A stretch of 60,000 nucleotides of DNA from Branchiostoma floridae (taxonomy: Eukaryota; Chordata; Leptocardii; Amphioxiformes; Branchiostomatidae), in contig NC_049986.1 of NCBI RefSeq assembly GCF_000003815.2, forward strand, positions 17,353,542-17,413,541. The letters are read 5' to 3'. The notes below the pieces were generated by a model. It made no database searches. It saw nothing but the letters and a program-made list of their open reading frames with translations, and was not told the DNA's origin. The position numbers were made by a program, and so were the translations under genes. Shown here piece by piece: positions 25,501 through 39,348 of this stretch (position 1 is the first letter of the stretch; each line of letters begins with the position of its first letter).

Positions 25501-28500
25501 GCAATCTTGAAGGGAGGGATATAAAATTTCAAACCACTTCTCACAGTTTCTAACAGTAGGGCGGTCTTTAAAGTTTGTGTCATGTTTCAATGCAAAAGTT
25601 CAACTTCCAGATGTTGAAGGCCCTTTTTTCCTCTACAGCTATAGCTATATAACATTTCCTTTAGTTATAGCTTAACTGTGTGCTGGACATTGAAAGGACA
25701 GAAAACTAATTATCTCCAAATTTTGTTTCTTGCAATCTTGAATGTGCCAGCATCCCATTTTAAAAGAGAAAAGGAATCTCAACTACTTGAGTCATTTCCC
25801 AAACTTCCTACTTCTTGAATTTTTCAGTCTGCAGTCAATGCCATTGCACAGTCTGAAGTTAACCACGCTTCAATTATTCGGTTCTCTGCCATTTGTCACA
25901 TCAACTGTTTTGACACAAGACTCTTAACATCTCAAATCCAAACTTCTGTATACAAAGTCACTGCCAACTTTCAATCAGTAACTTTTCTGGAAGATGTCTG
26001 GTGCATTTCGAACGGTTGCCCTGGTAGGCTATGTTGTGGCACCACCTTATTACCGCACATCCTTAAAGTTTGAGAATTTCAGCACATGCTTAAGACATTT
26101 CTGAAGTCAAGGGTTCTGGCAATTCTCTTTGCACGACCTTGGAGTTGAACATGAAAGGCCAATTTCCTGTGGTAGACATTCCGCATATGCCTGCTGGCCG
26201 CCACGCAAATTGCTTTGACCAGTCTAGCTCAAGTTTGGCCATATAAATCTTAATTTCTTGTCCTTATTTTCTGCCCAACTGACTTTCAGAGCGATCAGAA
26301 TTCACATGCCTGCATACTGGAATTGGAAATGACCATGGGTACTGATGCAGTACTGAGTTGAAAAGTATTCATCACAAAATCAAAAGATCTAACACAGCAA
26401 TTTTTTCCCTCTTATACTACCAAGAGAGAGTTGTTTTAACATTATGCGTCTGTCGGGATCCTCCAAAATCTCATAACATTGGAATTGCTGATTTGTTTCA
26501 TCCATATGTCCATACGCTGTCTTCAAGACTTTCATTCTTCCAAGCCCAACTTTCATCACCATTACAAATTGGTCCAGGACTTCCTCCTTGACCTGAAGAT
26601 TTCTTTCTGATGACCACAGACAGGCAGCAGTTCCATCTGGACATCTGACAGTGCTGACCAGCATTTCGATGATAAAGCCTGCTTTACGCCATCCTGCTCT
26701 GCCTCAGTAAAACAGGTGACGATAAGTCATGAGCGGAAGGGAAGCATCTGGGCACGTACTACCCAACAAACTTGCACATTCCCCTGGCTCTAATTTGTGA
26801 GGGTAGCGGGCACAGGGTTTGGGAGGGCCAGCCGCTGTGAGAATTTAACATCCTGATTGGCACAGATAATGCTTGGTCTTCCGCTACACATGGCAGCTAA
26901 AATACTGCGTAAAAGTTGAGACAAGGAAGCAATGGGCCAGACCACTGCTGTTTATCACGATCTCCTGACAAGAAACAGATAAAACAGAAACCAATTTTCT
27001 GTATACTGGAATCTGCTGTGAAAGTGCAGCACACTGGGGCAAACCATTTCACTTCCTTCATTCTCAGACATTTAAAGAACCTGTTTTTATATTGATTTTC
27101 CTGTTGGGTAAAATATTTCTGTATCCGTGAACCAATGAAATAAGATGTTGTAGCCCTAATTCATTTTTGTTGCTGGTGTTCAATATAACTATGCATTACC
27201 GGTAACGGAAATTTGCGTTTATCATTTAACATATTGCACACAAGGATAGTGGAATGACTCAAACAAATAAGTATGTGGTCTGAAAAAGCAGAAAAAAAGC
27301 ATGTACAGATGTACAAAGCAATGAAATGGTATCTTTGAAAGTGGTTGTGGATTGAACCTATCTTTACAGCAGTTGATAATAAAATGTTATTGGTTCATAA
27401 AACATTCACAACTCAGATTTTACCTACCAAAACTACATCAGATGGTGCCTGAAAAGATCCCTATTTCCGGATATTGCAAACAAAATCTTACTTTCCTTTC
27501 CAAACTCAATTAACAAAACGAGCCAAATGATACTGAGTTATGATAATCAGTCCTGGAGCACAAATAACCCGCTCGGAACTGCCGCAAGCCAGGCTTTGAA
27601 CTGGGCTTTTAAAATTCCAGTGAATTTCACATCCTACCACCAGTGTGATCTTCTAAAGCCCCAGAAATCTTTTAATCTGCCAAGATTTCTACAACTCTTT
27701 GCTAGCATGTTTGAAGGGTAATGGTGCTTTAATGATTATTCTGTGTTTACAAGACTGGGGGCTTAGGGTGTGGCTGCCAAGGTTATAAGAACAGGCTGTT
27801 AAATGTTGTAGAAGACCGGTTGATCCAAGTTTCGTGTACACACATATATACTGGTTTATAACCTGGAATAGCGAGTGATATAATGGTCTCAGGCCACACA
27901 GACAGTTTCAGGGACACTGTAATCCTTAATCCATCGATCAAATCACTGGTGTAGGTAAACAACACAATATTTTGAAAAATAACCTGTGCAGAACAGTTTT
28001 CAATGTAGCTTTTAACAGTGTTTGGATAACCTGAAAGATCATCATCGGCCTCCTCCTGTCTTGAAAGACAATGAGTTTGGTCTGCATATATAGGCAGAAA
28101 TATATTACAAAAGGTGCTCAAGTCTTCCTATTTATAACAGTATTGTTTTGGTTTGAAAGCCTTGTATTCAGGCTAGCAGGTCTACCATCCAATCCATCCC
28201 CTCTTACTGTTTAACTAATATCTAAACAGTCATTGTGATATATTGACCTGTTGAACTGCATGTGTCCCTTAATGTTGGTCAACACAATGCATGCAAAGTT
28301 GCAAGCCTAAACAAATGGACAAAAACAGACATACAAACCTATTTTTCTAATACCATGCTGTAACTGCTAGCAAATAAACAATCCTGAATACCAGTGGACA
28401 GCGTTTGTGAACAACATTGCATAAAAGAATACAAGCTTTGCGGACCCAAAATATACAAAACCTACCATGAGAACAAAAGCAGTTCCATACAGGAAAACTC

Positions 28501-31500
28501 CAACAGGATACTCCAACAGTAAACTATCACAGGAATGGCTGACAGTTTATTTAGAGAGGTTCTGTCAGCAGCACTGATGTTGTAGGGAGGGGGAGATAGT
28601 TATAATCAGTCTTACAAGCCCTCCCACATGGACTGTGCAGTACAGTACATGAGATAAAGCTTGTGGTCCCTTAACCTAGGACTGTGCAGACTACAGGACA
28701 ATTAGAAAGCAATTTGTACAGAATTCAATCAGCCTTTTCAACAGCTAATGATGTTGATTCAGTTTACAGGAAAATGTCAAGAGTCCCATACAAATGGCAA
28801 TGCAAGACAGGCTGCAGAAAGGCTATGTAATTCAACTGATAAAGGGGAAAGATTGAGAAACTACATGAATGAATCCTGACCCCAGAACTGTGCAATGCTA
28901 TGAGTAAGATAATCTTTGTGAGAACATTTAGCTAGCCTTTGGCTAGAGGCATTGTCTGACTGGAAAAATCAATTCTTCTCTTAGTCCTTAATCCTCAACC
29001 TGTTTAAAAACAGATTGATGTCTGTGGTTTTCATGAACGGTTTCAGACTTACCTGAGGTCATAAAGGTCTGAAGATTATAACAATCTCTGTACAACACAT
29101 GTTACAGCATCATACAACACCCATTCATTTTCCATGCAAGGTAAAAACATACAAAAAACCTTGTATATGTACTGTTTCTCCCACCTACAGCAGACACAAG
29201 ACTTTGTATACTCAGATATGTCAAACAAAATGGCAACAACAACAAAGTTGAAACTTGGGAGTTTACCTCATTTCAGTACAGGCACGACAACCATATGCCT
29301 TTACTCTGTACGATACTAAATCATTCTTCGTGGCACCTTTTATGCACAAACCACAGCAAAACAAATACTAGGATGTCTCACCTCAATTTCAGCTGCAGTG
29401 GTATGATACCCTCAGGCCAGCGTTGACTGCTCTGGTCGAAACACACTGACACAAAGTCTTCCAACTGGAAAGTTCCAACTCAGGCGCTGCAGAGGGGAAG
29501 AACAATCCAAATACTGCTTACTACACAGATTCCGTATAGGTCAAGATTTCCCCTTCAAAGTTAGAATGATTGTACACTGTTCCTTAAAGAAACTGGGTCT
29601 TCTGTAGCCTGCTTCTACTCAAGACCGAGTATTGTAAAAATTGAGGTAACCTTTGTCACACCCCTTCAAATGAGGTCCCCCAACTGGTTGGTCAACTCCT
29701 GCTCACAATGGGTGAATGCCTTTGCTCTCCACTTCATGCATCAAAGCCCGCCCCTTCCACTTGTATGCCCAAAATGCAAAGACCGGGATTGTCCAATAGG
29801 GTAGTGTGGGAAGGGCTTACTGGAAAGGATTGTCAGGGGTTACTGCCAATCACAGGGCAGGGGTTGTCCAGTAACTCCTGTAAAATTTCTCTGGATGGGG
29901 GTCAATGTGTATTGACTACAAGATAACAATACAAAAAGATAAAACAAAAAAGGAAAAGATTTTCAGATTCTGCGAAAATTCCAATCAAAGATTTCTTTGT
30001 TACGTCAAGCAACTAGTTCACATCAAAGAATGGGGAAGAGGTGTATAGCAAGGATCAAAATTCTAAGAGAAAGGCTGTAGAAAGTGCCTCTGGCTTTATC
30101 ATTTATGCATGGGAAGGTGTAGAAATGATAATACTACGTATTGTTCCTCTGAGGTAAGCCAACCCCTCCAATTACCAGACTGGAAGTGGCAAGTCACCGA
30201 ACAATAGCCAGACACAAGTTCCCATTGTTTTACAGACAATCCTAATCAAGGCAGCCAAGTCTGCCTTTCACAGAGATGATCTGCCATTTTCATATTCAAA
30301 TCCTGAGCCCATCCCACACAATTACTGCATGGCTACCCACAGAAGCAGGAGAAAGGTCTTACAGCTCACAGAGCAAATACTCATCAAGTCTATCTGCTTC
30401 TTGCTGAGTCTGGAATCCCTGGGAGGACTCAGACTTTCTCAAGTGGAAGGGAACTTTTTCAGATTCTAATCAGGAGCTGTTAAACCGTCCTATTAAGGTC
30501 TCCACAGTGAACAAAGGGAAGAACTGGCATACAAAAGTGCACGAAGAAATTTTCATTGAGCTGAACTAATGCCAATTAGACTTATCTCTAACAGATGCCT
30601 CAAGGAACTTTGTACAGGGAATGCCAATTGGTGGTTGGAAAACCTTTTCCATTCAAATTCAAATGTATTGCACACTTCTTTCCTCCTCTGGGCTATATCA
30701 TTCATTTTTACTAGAATACTATATATATGAATAGTAAGAAATTTTGTCAAGCCATGAAAGAATACATGAATATGCATAATAAAATCTCTGTATATCCTAA
30801 AATGCAATACCAAATCTTAATGTATATTAAAAGCTGAACACAATATCTTTTCCCTTGCTGTAGTTCTTGTGTGAAACATGTACCAAACTCTTCCCAAAGT
30901 GGTAGTTCACATAAGACAACTGCCAATACACATCCAACCAATACAAGTTTCTTTGGAAGGTAAAATCTTCTGATAGTGGGTCTTACACAGTTATGGATCA
31001 TTGGTGAGGACACTTGTAGCATTGGAATAATAGAAAAATCTCTTTGCAATACTATCAGGGAAAATGTGTATTCTGCTGAACACTACCTTAGACAATTCCC
31101 AACTTTAACTGCTCTCTTACTCGACAAACTCTCGTTTGCTGAGTTCTATGCATATGTATGACTAGCACAAAGGGGCCGGGATATGCCGTAGTGATTTGTT
31201 AGACCTTTTGTGGAACATGTCACAAATGCGGTGGGAAAGGCAAACCAAAACCACTTGAAGATAATTTGAGTCCTTTAAAATGAATAATTTTCTGAACAAA
31301 ACAAAAATTGATTCCGTTGAGGGAAGCCTCAATTTTCTATTCAAACTGCACAGAATAGCTGGCAGTATGAAAAGAAGATGGAAACACAAAAGGTACCTGT
31401 TTGTCACTTCTGGACAAAAACTCCCCAAACTGAAGAAACAGAGAAAAATATCCTTTCAGCGCGCCAAAGTCTTTTACCGATATGCATGATGAGTCACAGC

Positions 31501-34299
31501 GTTCCTGCGTATCATCCGGTTCTGCACAGCCCAGAGAAACACCTACAGAAGTGACCAGTCCAAACACTGGACAAAGAACCCAAGCTGACCTGAACATGTA
31601 GGCTTGTCACCTCTGCCAAGAGGGGACAGGATATGTTCACATTCTTGTAAAAAAAATCAGGACAGTGGATGTTTTCCCCACAATCCTCTGCAAACATGAC
31701 AACAAAAGCACCTTTATCTAACGTTACCTCCACTGTTACTGTTTGCCATGGGTTGTCTCCAAAACACAAAAATTTACCAACTAGGACCCTGTATAGGTAA
31801 ATACCGAGTTGCCTTTGAGGCTATTCAAAAGGAAAACTCTGGTCAATTTGCCCCTCAAAAAAAGGGACTTCAGATATTCTTGGTATATGGTGTTACACTA
31901 AGGGCCTAATTCCTGAGGTTCTTTTGTTTTTTAGAACATGAAGTAAAGCTTCTGGCAACTAGAACTATAAGTAAGCAAGCTAGAATTCCAAAAGAACCTC
32001 CTAGCAAAAAAAAGTACATAATTATGTAGAAGTACAAACTTCAAATTCTGCTTTTTTTCAGTCGTGTTATAAAAGAACATGCAAAATGTCTTCATCTTCT
32101 GTGAGGCCTACCTTTCAGCATAATGAGGTTTCTCAAGAACACAAAAAAGAAAGACCAAATTGTTACCTCATAAAAAAGGTTGCCAATGGAGGTGAGTGAG
32201 AATTTGGCACTTCAGGAGATGGGGCACATTGTCCTGCAAAACTCAAGTGTCCAATCCATTCCAAATCATTCTTGTGCAAAACATCAGTGAAAATACAAGC
32301 AAATGGTGTAAACACTTGAAACACACCCATGCAAATGGTCCTTTTCATACCTCATCAACTGGAGAAGTCCTTCAAGAAATGGGATAGATTGTCATGCAAA
32401 ATATGAAGACGACAAAAAAAAATCTCAAAATTTAGGAAAATCAGTATACTGTCCATATTTTTTTCTTCAGCACTGCTTATTTTCAATTGAATGAAGGTAA
32501 AATTCCTTCTAAATATAAGTGTTCTAATGCAGGAGAGACAAAAGGCCTGTTGAAATAATTAATTTCATAGTGTTCTTGTTCGAGGATGGCCAAACATGCC
32601 TGTTGCCCAAACCATCCCCTCCCTATTCACAACAAGACTTGTGAGGTGATGTTTACTAATCACTGTATGTACTGATCGTACATTTTCATCACCCCACTGA
32701 TCATGTGCAAACATAACACAAAGGAGGAAATCACCGGTAGTGAGGAAATCATCACTTTCCCTTTGCATATTGTCACCTGACTGCTACTGGGCATTATTGT
32801 GCAAAGTCAACAGCAAACATCACATAATCCTGCCAACAGGGTGTGAATGGGCAGGCTTAGCTGGTGGTACATCAAGTACCCTCTTGCTAAATACTCTCTG
32901 TAGGACAATGGAAGGTTTTTGCTGCCTCACCTTTGGGTTTTGTTTAACACAGTTGTTGCCAAGAAAGTGGTTTTTACTGGGCATTATTCCTAACATTGAA
33001 ACTAGCAAAGTACATACAGTAATTTCTACAATTACATCCATGTTTCAAATTGTCTAGGTTTACTACCCACAAGGCTTGTGTAAATATCCAATACACATTC
33101 GAGAATCAAGGTGCTTTGAATCTCTGCAGGAAGTCCTCATAACTTCAGCAAGTTTTACCTCAAACAGTATATATTGAATGCTTCACAGTAGAAAATGTCC
33201 ATAAAGAGTTCAACCTTCTATGCCAAGAATGTATCAACTGACGCTTCTGTTTATGATACTCTGTAGCTGCTTGCTGCAATCGTTCCAAAATATACTCAAA
33301 CACCTGCACAGAATACAAACTTTTCCATCCTTGAACACGCACTTTCATCTTAATTCTAACGTTCCCCTGAACTAAACAAGCATTTGTTAGTTCCTAACAC
33401 TGCACCAAAGAGACTGAAGTAGAATTCTTCTCAGTAATCCAGCATCAGGCACGGAAGATGAACTTTGAGTCCGTAATATTGGTACAGCTGTGTCTCCCGC
33501 TAAAACCCAAACCAGTGCGAAGTGAGCCTTTACCCCTTGACAGTCTGTCCGGCTTTATTCAGACAAACTAAGATGTGTTTTGACTGAAATGAAGGCGTTG
33601 AACATGCCACCAATTCTAAAAGACGCTTTGAATCCTATAGTGCCTAGTGGTCGAGTATAGTCTAAGCAATTATGTAGAATGGCAGTTTTGGGGCATCAAA
33701 CGCCGGGAGTTCTATTTTCACACCAGAAAAAAGTCTCTAAGATGCTAAAGGAGAAACCAAATTGAAATTTTCCTCCTACATTCTTGCAAACATTGCAGCT
33801 GCAGGTCATTGTATCTCCGGATGAAAGTGCAAACATTCTTGACAGATGCTTTTGCAGACTTTGGTAACCAAGTAGCCATCCTTTCCCCTATCTGGCTTTA
33901 AGCCTATAGCAAATAACAACTTTACACAATTTTCCTTGATATACTTTAAATTTCACCAATTGTTTGCAGCATTGCTGTAATAATGGCACAAGAGAAAGAA
34001 TGAATCAATTTGAAACACAGTTTGCCAATAGACATCCCACAGTTCAAGTGCAAGTTCAAGTGCATCCCTGAGTTTTCTCAAGTCAACAGCCTTTGCCACT
34101 TTCCTTCCTCAAGACTATGGTTCAAGCCTCTAAGTCTGGCAGCTCTACAACCGGCTTATATGAATCAAAGCACCAAATATATCAAACTCCTACCTTAGAC
34201 TACACTCTGGTCCCTGGACTCCAATATCAGGAGCTGGAATGAATCCAAGAGGGCTGATCACTGGTCACAAGTTCGCAAAGCTATCAGCCAGGAAGCAGG
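22515..34299. other. Long intron- or intergenic-like stretch, no gene recognised
   Basis: Nearly 12 kb without a supported exon. Minor points: a plus-strand frame at 22577-22903 (108 codons) has an N-terminal hydrophobic segment (VLLLISPLVFAIFVWLIAAV) but AT-rich codons and no known motif. A slightly CpG-richer patch lies at about 24400-24560. A minus-strand frame at 26389-26664 reads as protein-like (EVLDQFVMVMKVGLGRMK) but is unrecognised. A weak 160-bp spaced similarity occurs at 32215 and 32377 (ATTGTC-TGCAAAA). This could be one very large intron or intergenic DNA. Confidence 0.35.
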
Positions 34300-35020
34300 A
34301 ATCTTGACGTAGGCAGGCGCCAGATGTCAACCTTGTCCGTGAAAAGTCGCCAACCTGGAAATCTGTCAAAACTCACACCTTCGCTCCAGTACTGACATCA
34401 CCGCTGATGACAGTCACTTCTAGATTGGTGCGTTGCCTTCAACATCGGCTATATACTGACGTCCACTCCTCTCGGGAGCACTTAGGCAGGACCAGAAGAG
34501 GCAGAGGCAGACTCGGAATGCTAAGTAAAAGCTTTGGGCTTGTTTGCTCTCACAAGACTTTCACAGGCCGCGCATACATGTGTATGTAAGTACCAGGTAT
34601 TCATAGGCAAATTGGAGGTTCCGAAAAAAGGGGGGAACAAAATTTGCAGAAAAAAATGGCCATATGGGGGATGTCGCTGTTTCTCAAAGGTGCAAAGAAA
34701 CAAAGCGCTTGTCACCTCTCATTCTCATCGCTGGACCTGTGTGGTCCGACAAATACGGGGTCCTCCTGGAAGACAATGCTCGGAAGGTTGCAGCAGACTG
34801 TCTCATATTCAGGGGCAAACGGAAAGGGCAGGAAAACAAAGGAGAGGGAAGTTTGCAGCATCTGCACCGATCCTGGCGCTCGGGACGTTCGACAAAAGAT
34901 CAGAGAGATCGCTTCACATCTCGGAGCCATCCCGGGGAGGGGGGAGGGGAGGAACGAATCAATTGGACTCAAGACTTCATCCCCAAAACATCGACACAGG
35001 CTGTGTGATTTGGTTTTGAT
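34300..35020. promoter_or_regulatory. CpG-rich block, candidate promoter or 5' exon region
   Basis: CpG dinucleotides are much denser here than in the flanks, for example around 34450-34520 and 34860-34960 (TGGCGCTCGGGACGTTCGAC). Because stop codons are AT-rich, all three plus frames stay open for 114-161 codons around 34534-35019 and the minus frame for 86, so length alone does not argue for coding. A GTAAGT donor on the plus strand at 34586 (TGTAT|GTAAGTACC) could end a 5' exon. No protein family is recognised in any frame. Confidence 0.35.
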
Positions 35021-35929
35021 TGGTCCCCTTTCTTCCTACCAGATCCAGAAAAAATTGAATTTGCTGGACAAAGGGGGGGTGAGGTTCTAAGGTCAGTGCC
35101 GGCATGCTCGAAAGGGCACAGACACCATAAACACAGGGCTTCAAGGCCTTCTCATTTTCCATGCAATGAAATTAGGATTATGTTTCGGCTACAAGAACCA
35201 GAGAAAATTGAATTTCAGACAAAGGAGGGACAGATTTGACTTGGTCCACCCACCTAGCAGTGTAACTGGTGTGGTGAGGAAAATCTCTCCACCCTCTTCC
35301 TTGACAGATGTCTTCACGGAAGCTAAGACCTCAGTCACCTCTTTGGGAAGTTCCTACAAGAAGCCTGGAGAGTTTGAAGACTGAGGTCAGCACCCAGAAG
35401 TGTCACCCCAGGTTTAGAAACGGTCTTCTGTTCAATCCCAGCCCGACTCTCAGTCTTACAACAGTCTCTGTTCAATAACAGCCACCAAAGGTAAATATTT
35501 GCCGTCCCATCATAGATTCACTGGGGATTGTACTGAGGAGCTAGGATGCCAAGCAACAGGCAGAAATGTATTGAAACTTGTCCACAAGCAAGTTGCCCTT
35601 GCAGGGTTGGTGCTGAGTTTATGGATATGAGGGGGTAGAAAAGCCCAGGTGCCAGTAAAGACAACATGTTTTCATGAATAGAAATGAGACGTAGCCAGGC
35701 ATGAGGGTCAAGCCAACCTAAAAGTACTGAGCTCGCTTTCTTTTTCCAAGCAAACAGTTTGGCACAGACCTTTCTACAGAGTCAATATTTAAAGATTCTT
35801 CATCTGAAGAGGTTGCAAGTGAAGAAGTGTAAGCAGTGAAGGAATGGCCTTAGATCTTGCTGACATGACAGACACTTGTGTATAAACCTGAAGGGTTGAG
35901 GATACAGTCCCGCTTTGTTGCATTCAAAC
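35021..35929. other. No feature recognised
   Basis: Mixed-composition DNA downstream of the CpG-rich block. No exon or repeat ends were identified. Confidence 0.35.
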
Positions 35930-36400
35930 CATAGGAAAGCGCATTACGGTACTCCCCACCCCCATGTAATTTCCAACAAAACCTTCAAATTATGTCGGCA
36001 CTTGTGAGCACGGCTCTGGCACAAAGCAATGATCACATGCACCAATCGCTCCGAACAATCCCGCCCCTCCGTCGGGAGCGCGCCATTATTCCCCAGAAGC
36101 TGGGGAAGATTGGACATTAATACTATTATCAGTTCGACAACGGCTCATTTCGAAGATATCATCAAGTCTAATGATGTCTATAATTACGACTCCTATGGGT
36201 AGATAGGGACACAACGGTATGGCAGGAGTTAACAATGGCACTGGCCTTGGATCGCTTACACAAATGAATGCTTCTCAAACGTGGTAAAGTCCCCGCCATT
36301 CATGTCCTATGTGTGGCTACAAATACCACCGGAATTGAAACGAACACGAGGCAGCTGGACCTTTGTGAAGGGGGAAAATGAACAATTTACCTGGAGACGG
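35930..36400. promoter_or_regulatory. Candidate regulatory segment with GC box
   Basis: The segment contains an Sp1-like GC box (CCCGCCCCTCC at 36060-36070), the CpG-containing string TCGGGAGCGCGCCATTATT, and homeodomain-type TAAT cores nearby (ATTAATACTATTATC, TCTAATGATG, TATAATTACG). It contains no open frame of note. The mix of a GC box with clustered TAAT sites suggests an enhancer or promoter, but this is composition-based inference only. Confidence 0.25.
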
Positions 36401-38308
36401 CAAGCTGGTTTAAAAAAATGAGCAGCCTTTAGAATCATTCTGCATACGTCAATGCCATGGCTGGACAATTTTCAGGATAATGTAGGTTATCATGTATGTA
36501 AATTACACATTACTTAAGTACTTTTACTGCTGGTATCATTGGCAACTTATTCCTAGCAGCTGTAAATAGCAACTACATCTAAGTGAGTACTTCGAAGCAC
36601 CAATAAAATCATGTCAACAACTTTTTGTGCTGAACTGTACCGCCTTTCTCTTCAGGAGCTATCTTTCTTAAGCTATGTCATACAGAGCTTCTAAAAAAAG
36701 GCATGTGACTTCATGGTTTTTCTATCAAAAAGTTATACAGAGACATTATGCACACAAATTTTACTTTCTGCTTGTCTAAGAAGAACTTTTATCCAGCTGA
36801 CTTCAAAAGTTATGCTGCAAATAAATATCTGGCTGGTACAGGGGGGAGACCTCAAAGAGAAAGTGATGCCTACAGACAACTGTGGCAAAAGTTAAAATAT
36901 CACTGCCCAGGCATGGAACACATTGATTAACCAGTAGCAGCAGGCTGAGACCATATTCTCCCAGGACAGGGATTTCATGCTTCAGACAAAACAAGGAGGT
37001 GGTTCCACTACATACACATGATCCTGCAACACTCGGGATCACCTTACAACTCATCTAGTGAAGAGTCAGATTACAGTTCTCATGCACTATCAGATTTCAT
37101 AGTGTTCTATAAGAAGAAGTGATATTCTAATAAAACATGAAATATGATTAAATAAACAGCTTCTTTTCATTGTAAAGAATAGTATGGAAAATGAACAATG
37201 TACTGCTAGGATGATGAAGAAAAATCTAATTAGTCTACCAGCAAAGCATACTTTGTGTTCAGTTTACAGCCACACATTACTTCCATCATATTGTGCTACT
37301 GTATGAAAAATTCAATAACATGAAATTAGGCTGTGTACAAACCTTGTTTTTAACTCATGTAACAGAAACACACACAGTTACTTTCCAACTGTAGCGATAA
37401 AAAAATGACTTCTGAAAATGAAGTCTGAAAATCATCAATGTACATCTGTCTGCAATTTTTACATTTCCACTGCCTTGTACAGAAAGCAAATGCAATCCAG
37501 CTGCAACATTTAAAGGAAACTATAACTGCTGATACAGTTCTTCAAATCTGTAGTATTTCCATAACATTTCTAGCTGTTGTGCCAACTCCAAGGGTACAAT
37601 GTTACCCAGCTTTTCATTATGAAGTATGATGAATACAAAACATCTGTCTCTGCATGTTGTGTATCCAGACTTCCACACACTTGAGACGCAGAAATCCTAT
37701 GAAGCGGTCACTTCAGACAACTTTTCCTCCGATAAAGCCTCAAAATTGCTTTGAATAACACTTGCAAAGAGTCTGTCATAATCCGTTAATACCCAGAGTA
37801 AGTCACTTTTGTTTTAATTAAGGGCCAGTGCTCATTAAGATCCTACCCTACTGGTTGGAATCCTGTACGTTTTGAATATGACAAAAGCTTATAACACATT
37901 GGCGATTGAAATTCAAAGGTTAGTGTGTACATGTTGCAAAAGTCTTTTACAGTGAGTTGACAGTAACACAAGTCATGTTTGAACAAATAGAAGGAATGAA
38001 AACATACTCTTTTGTATGTTTTGTGGTGCATATCTTTGCATTTATGTGGCAGAAAGCACCACAATATATACTCATAACTTAATGAAAGTATAAATTCTTG
38101 CCAAGAACAAAATTGTTGCATTAAAATTTAAAGAGCTCTTCATCATCACCATCATATTCAAAGCAATACTTCCGGCAGGCAATAAACATGAAAATAACAT
38201 ACAAAACTATAAAAAGCAAAGAATGTTTAGACAGTCTGACTCATTCCTATTGAAGCCCTAACAGATATAGAAAGCAAGCAGAGAAGCAGCATGAAGTTGA
38301 CAAGAGTA
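36401..38308. other. No feature recognised
   Basis: AT-rich sequence without supported exons or transposon ends. Confidence 0.4.
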
Positions 38309-38531
38309 GACCATATCTATGGACAAACAAGAGACAAGCCTTGGCAGAAGTCTGGAAGCAGGTTGTCTTTAAAGAACCCCTTTTCAGACTTTTGTTCAAC
38401 CTACCATTTGTACAAAATCTTGTTACCTGAACAGGTAACAAGGTGAGTTGTAAATATACCATATACTAATGTATACACTGAACAAAAGACAAACCTTTGC
38501 AGAAGTCTGGAGAAAGGTCTTCTAGGAACCA
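38309..38531. repeat. Direct duplication, about 150-bp spacing
   Basis: Two imperfect copies are visible: 38309-38380 (ACCATATCTATGG ... GCAGAAGTCTGGAAGCAGG ... AAAGAACC) and 38457-38530 (ACCATATACTAATG ... GCAGAAGTCTGGAGAAAGG ... TAGGAACC). The second copy ends within a few bases of the left terminus of the neighbouring MITE. The divergence shows the duplication is not recent. Confidence 0.65.
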
Positions 38532-38532
38532 C

Positions 38533-38910
38533 CTTAGGCACGATCTACACACAGTTTTTCCCGATATCGGCGAGCCTACAACCATTCGCCGACAGCTTTT
38601 TTTCATCGTCTAGATGGAACTGCTATATCGCCATTACGATATCGGGAAAATTTCTCCCGAAAGGTCCGGACCATTCGTACGAAAGCTTAGCAGGGTCCCC
38701 GATAGCTTAGCAGGGGTCCCCGACAGCTTCCGCGCGCGTGTAGATGTGTCCCGACTTCGGGAAGGCTCATTAGCATACAACGCGGGCTCATTAGGCTATA
38801 TAGCTGTTTATGACTGCAAGCGCCACGGGTGTCCCGCGGCCAGCGTTCCAGATCCCTCCCGACACATCCACCGATATCGGTAAAAACTGTGTATAGATTG
38901 GGCCTAAGCC
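38533..38910. mobile_element. MITE of about 370 bp with long terminal inverted repeats
   Basis: The left terminus (CTTAGGCACGATCTACACAC, then AGTTTTTCCCGATATCGG) is mirrored at the right terminus, whose reverse complement reads CTTAGGCCCAATCTATACAC, then AGTTTTTACCGATATCGG. That is about 38 bp with four mismatches. The interior is GC- and CpG-rich, unlike the flanks, and repeats the palindrome CGATATCG three times (38562, 38637, 38872). It also holds a short tandem duplication (AGCTTAGCAGGGTCCCCGA twice from about 38684). T-TA and TA-A at the two ends suggest a TA target site. There is no transposase, so it is non-autonomous. Confidence 0.85.
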
Positions 38911-39348
38911 CGACAAGGTAATCTCCCCTAACCCTGGTGAGTATTACAGACCAGGGTTGGTGCACTGCTCCCTGCTGCTAGTATAAACAGTTTACCTGCC
39001 AGGTGTTGTTTCACCTGTTGAGGAGGTGTAAGTGGTTTGCCCTGCCACATGCAGGTCTGCGCAGCAGCGATATGCTTGGGTGTGTATTCAGGGCACCGCC
39101 ACCGCAAGGAGCCTCAGAAGTCAGCTTATGGCTGGTGGAACAAAGGGAGCGAGGTTTGGACCAAACGCTCCCGGAACCCGCCCCTGTAAACTTGTGGGGA
39201 CCACCTGGACAGTTGGCCAATCCCATAACAGTACACGACTTACCTATTTTGGAACGAACACTGTCTTGTGCCCCTTCTGCCAGAGACTGCTTTGTGACTG
39301 AGGTTTAAGGTAGCACATCAGTGAGCAAGTCTGTTGGGACAGACAAAA
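38911..39348. other. GC-richer stretch, no gene recognised
   Basis: Two plus-strand frames (39003-39308 and 39032-39301) and one minus-strand frame overlap here because the sequence is GC-rich. None has a splice context or known motif. The stretch could belong to a larger repeat or to an unrecognised exon. Confidence 0.3.

Noticed and set aside
26389-26664. Protein-like minus-strand frame (EVLDQFVMVMKVGLGRMK)
   Set aside because: I considered a decayed retrotransposon fragment but could not match any reverse transcriptase or endonuclease motif.
34534-35019. 161-codon plus-strand frame, longest in the window
   Set aside because: All three frames are open here because the DNA is CpG-rich, and no family is recognised. 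Treated as a composition effect.
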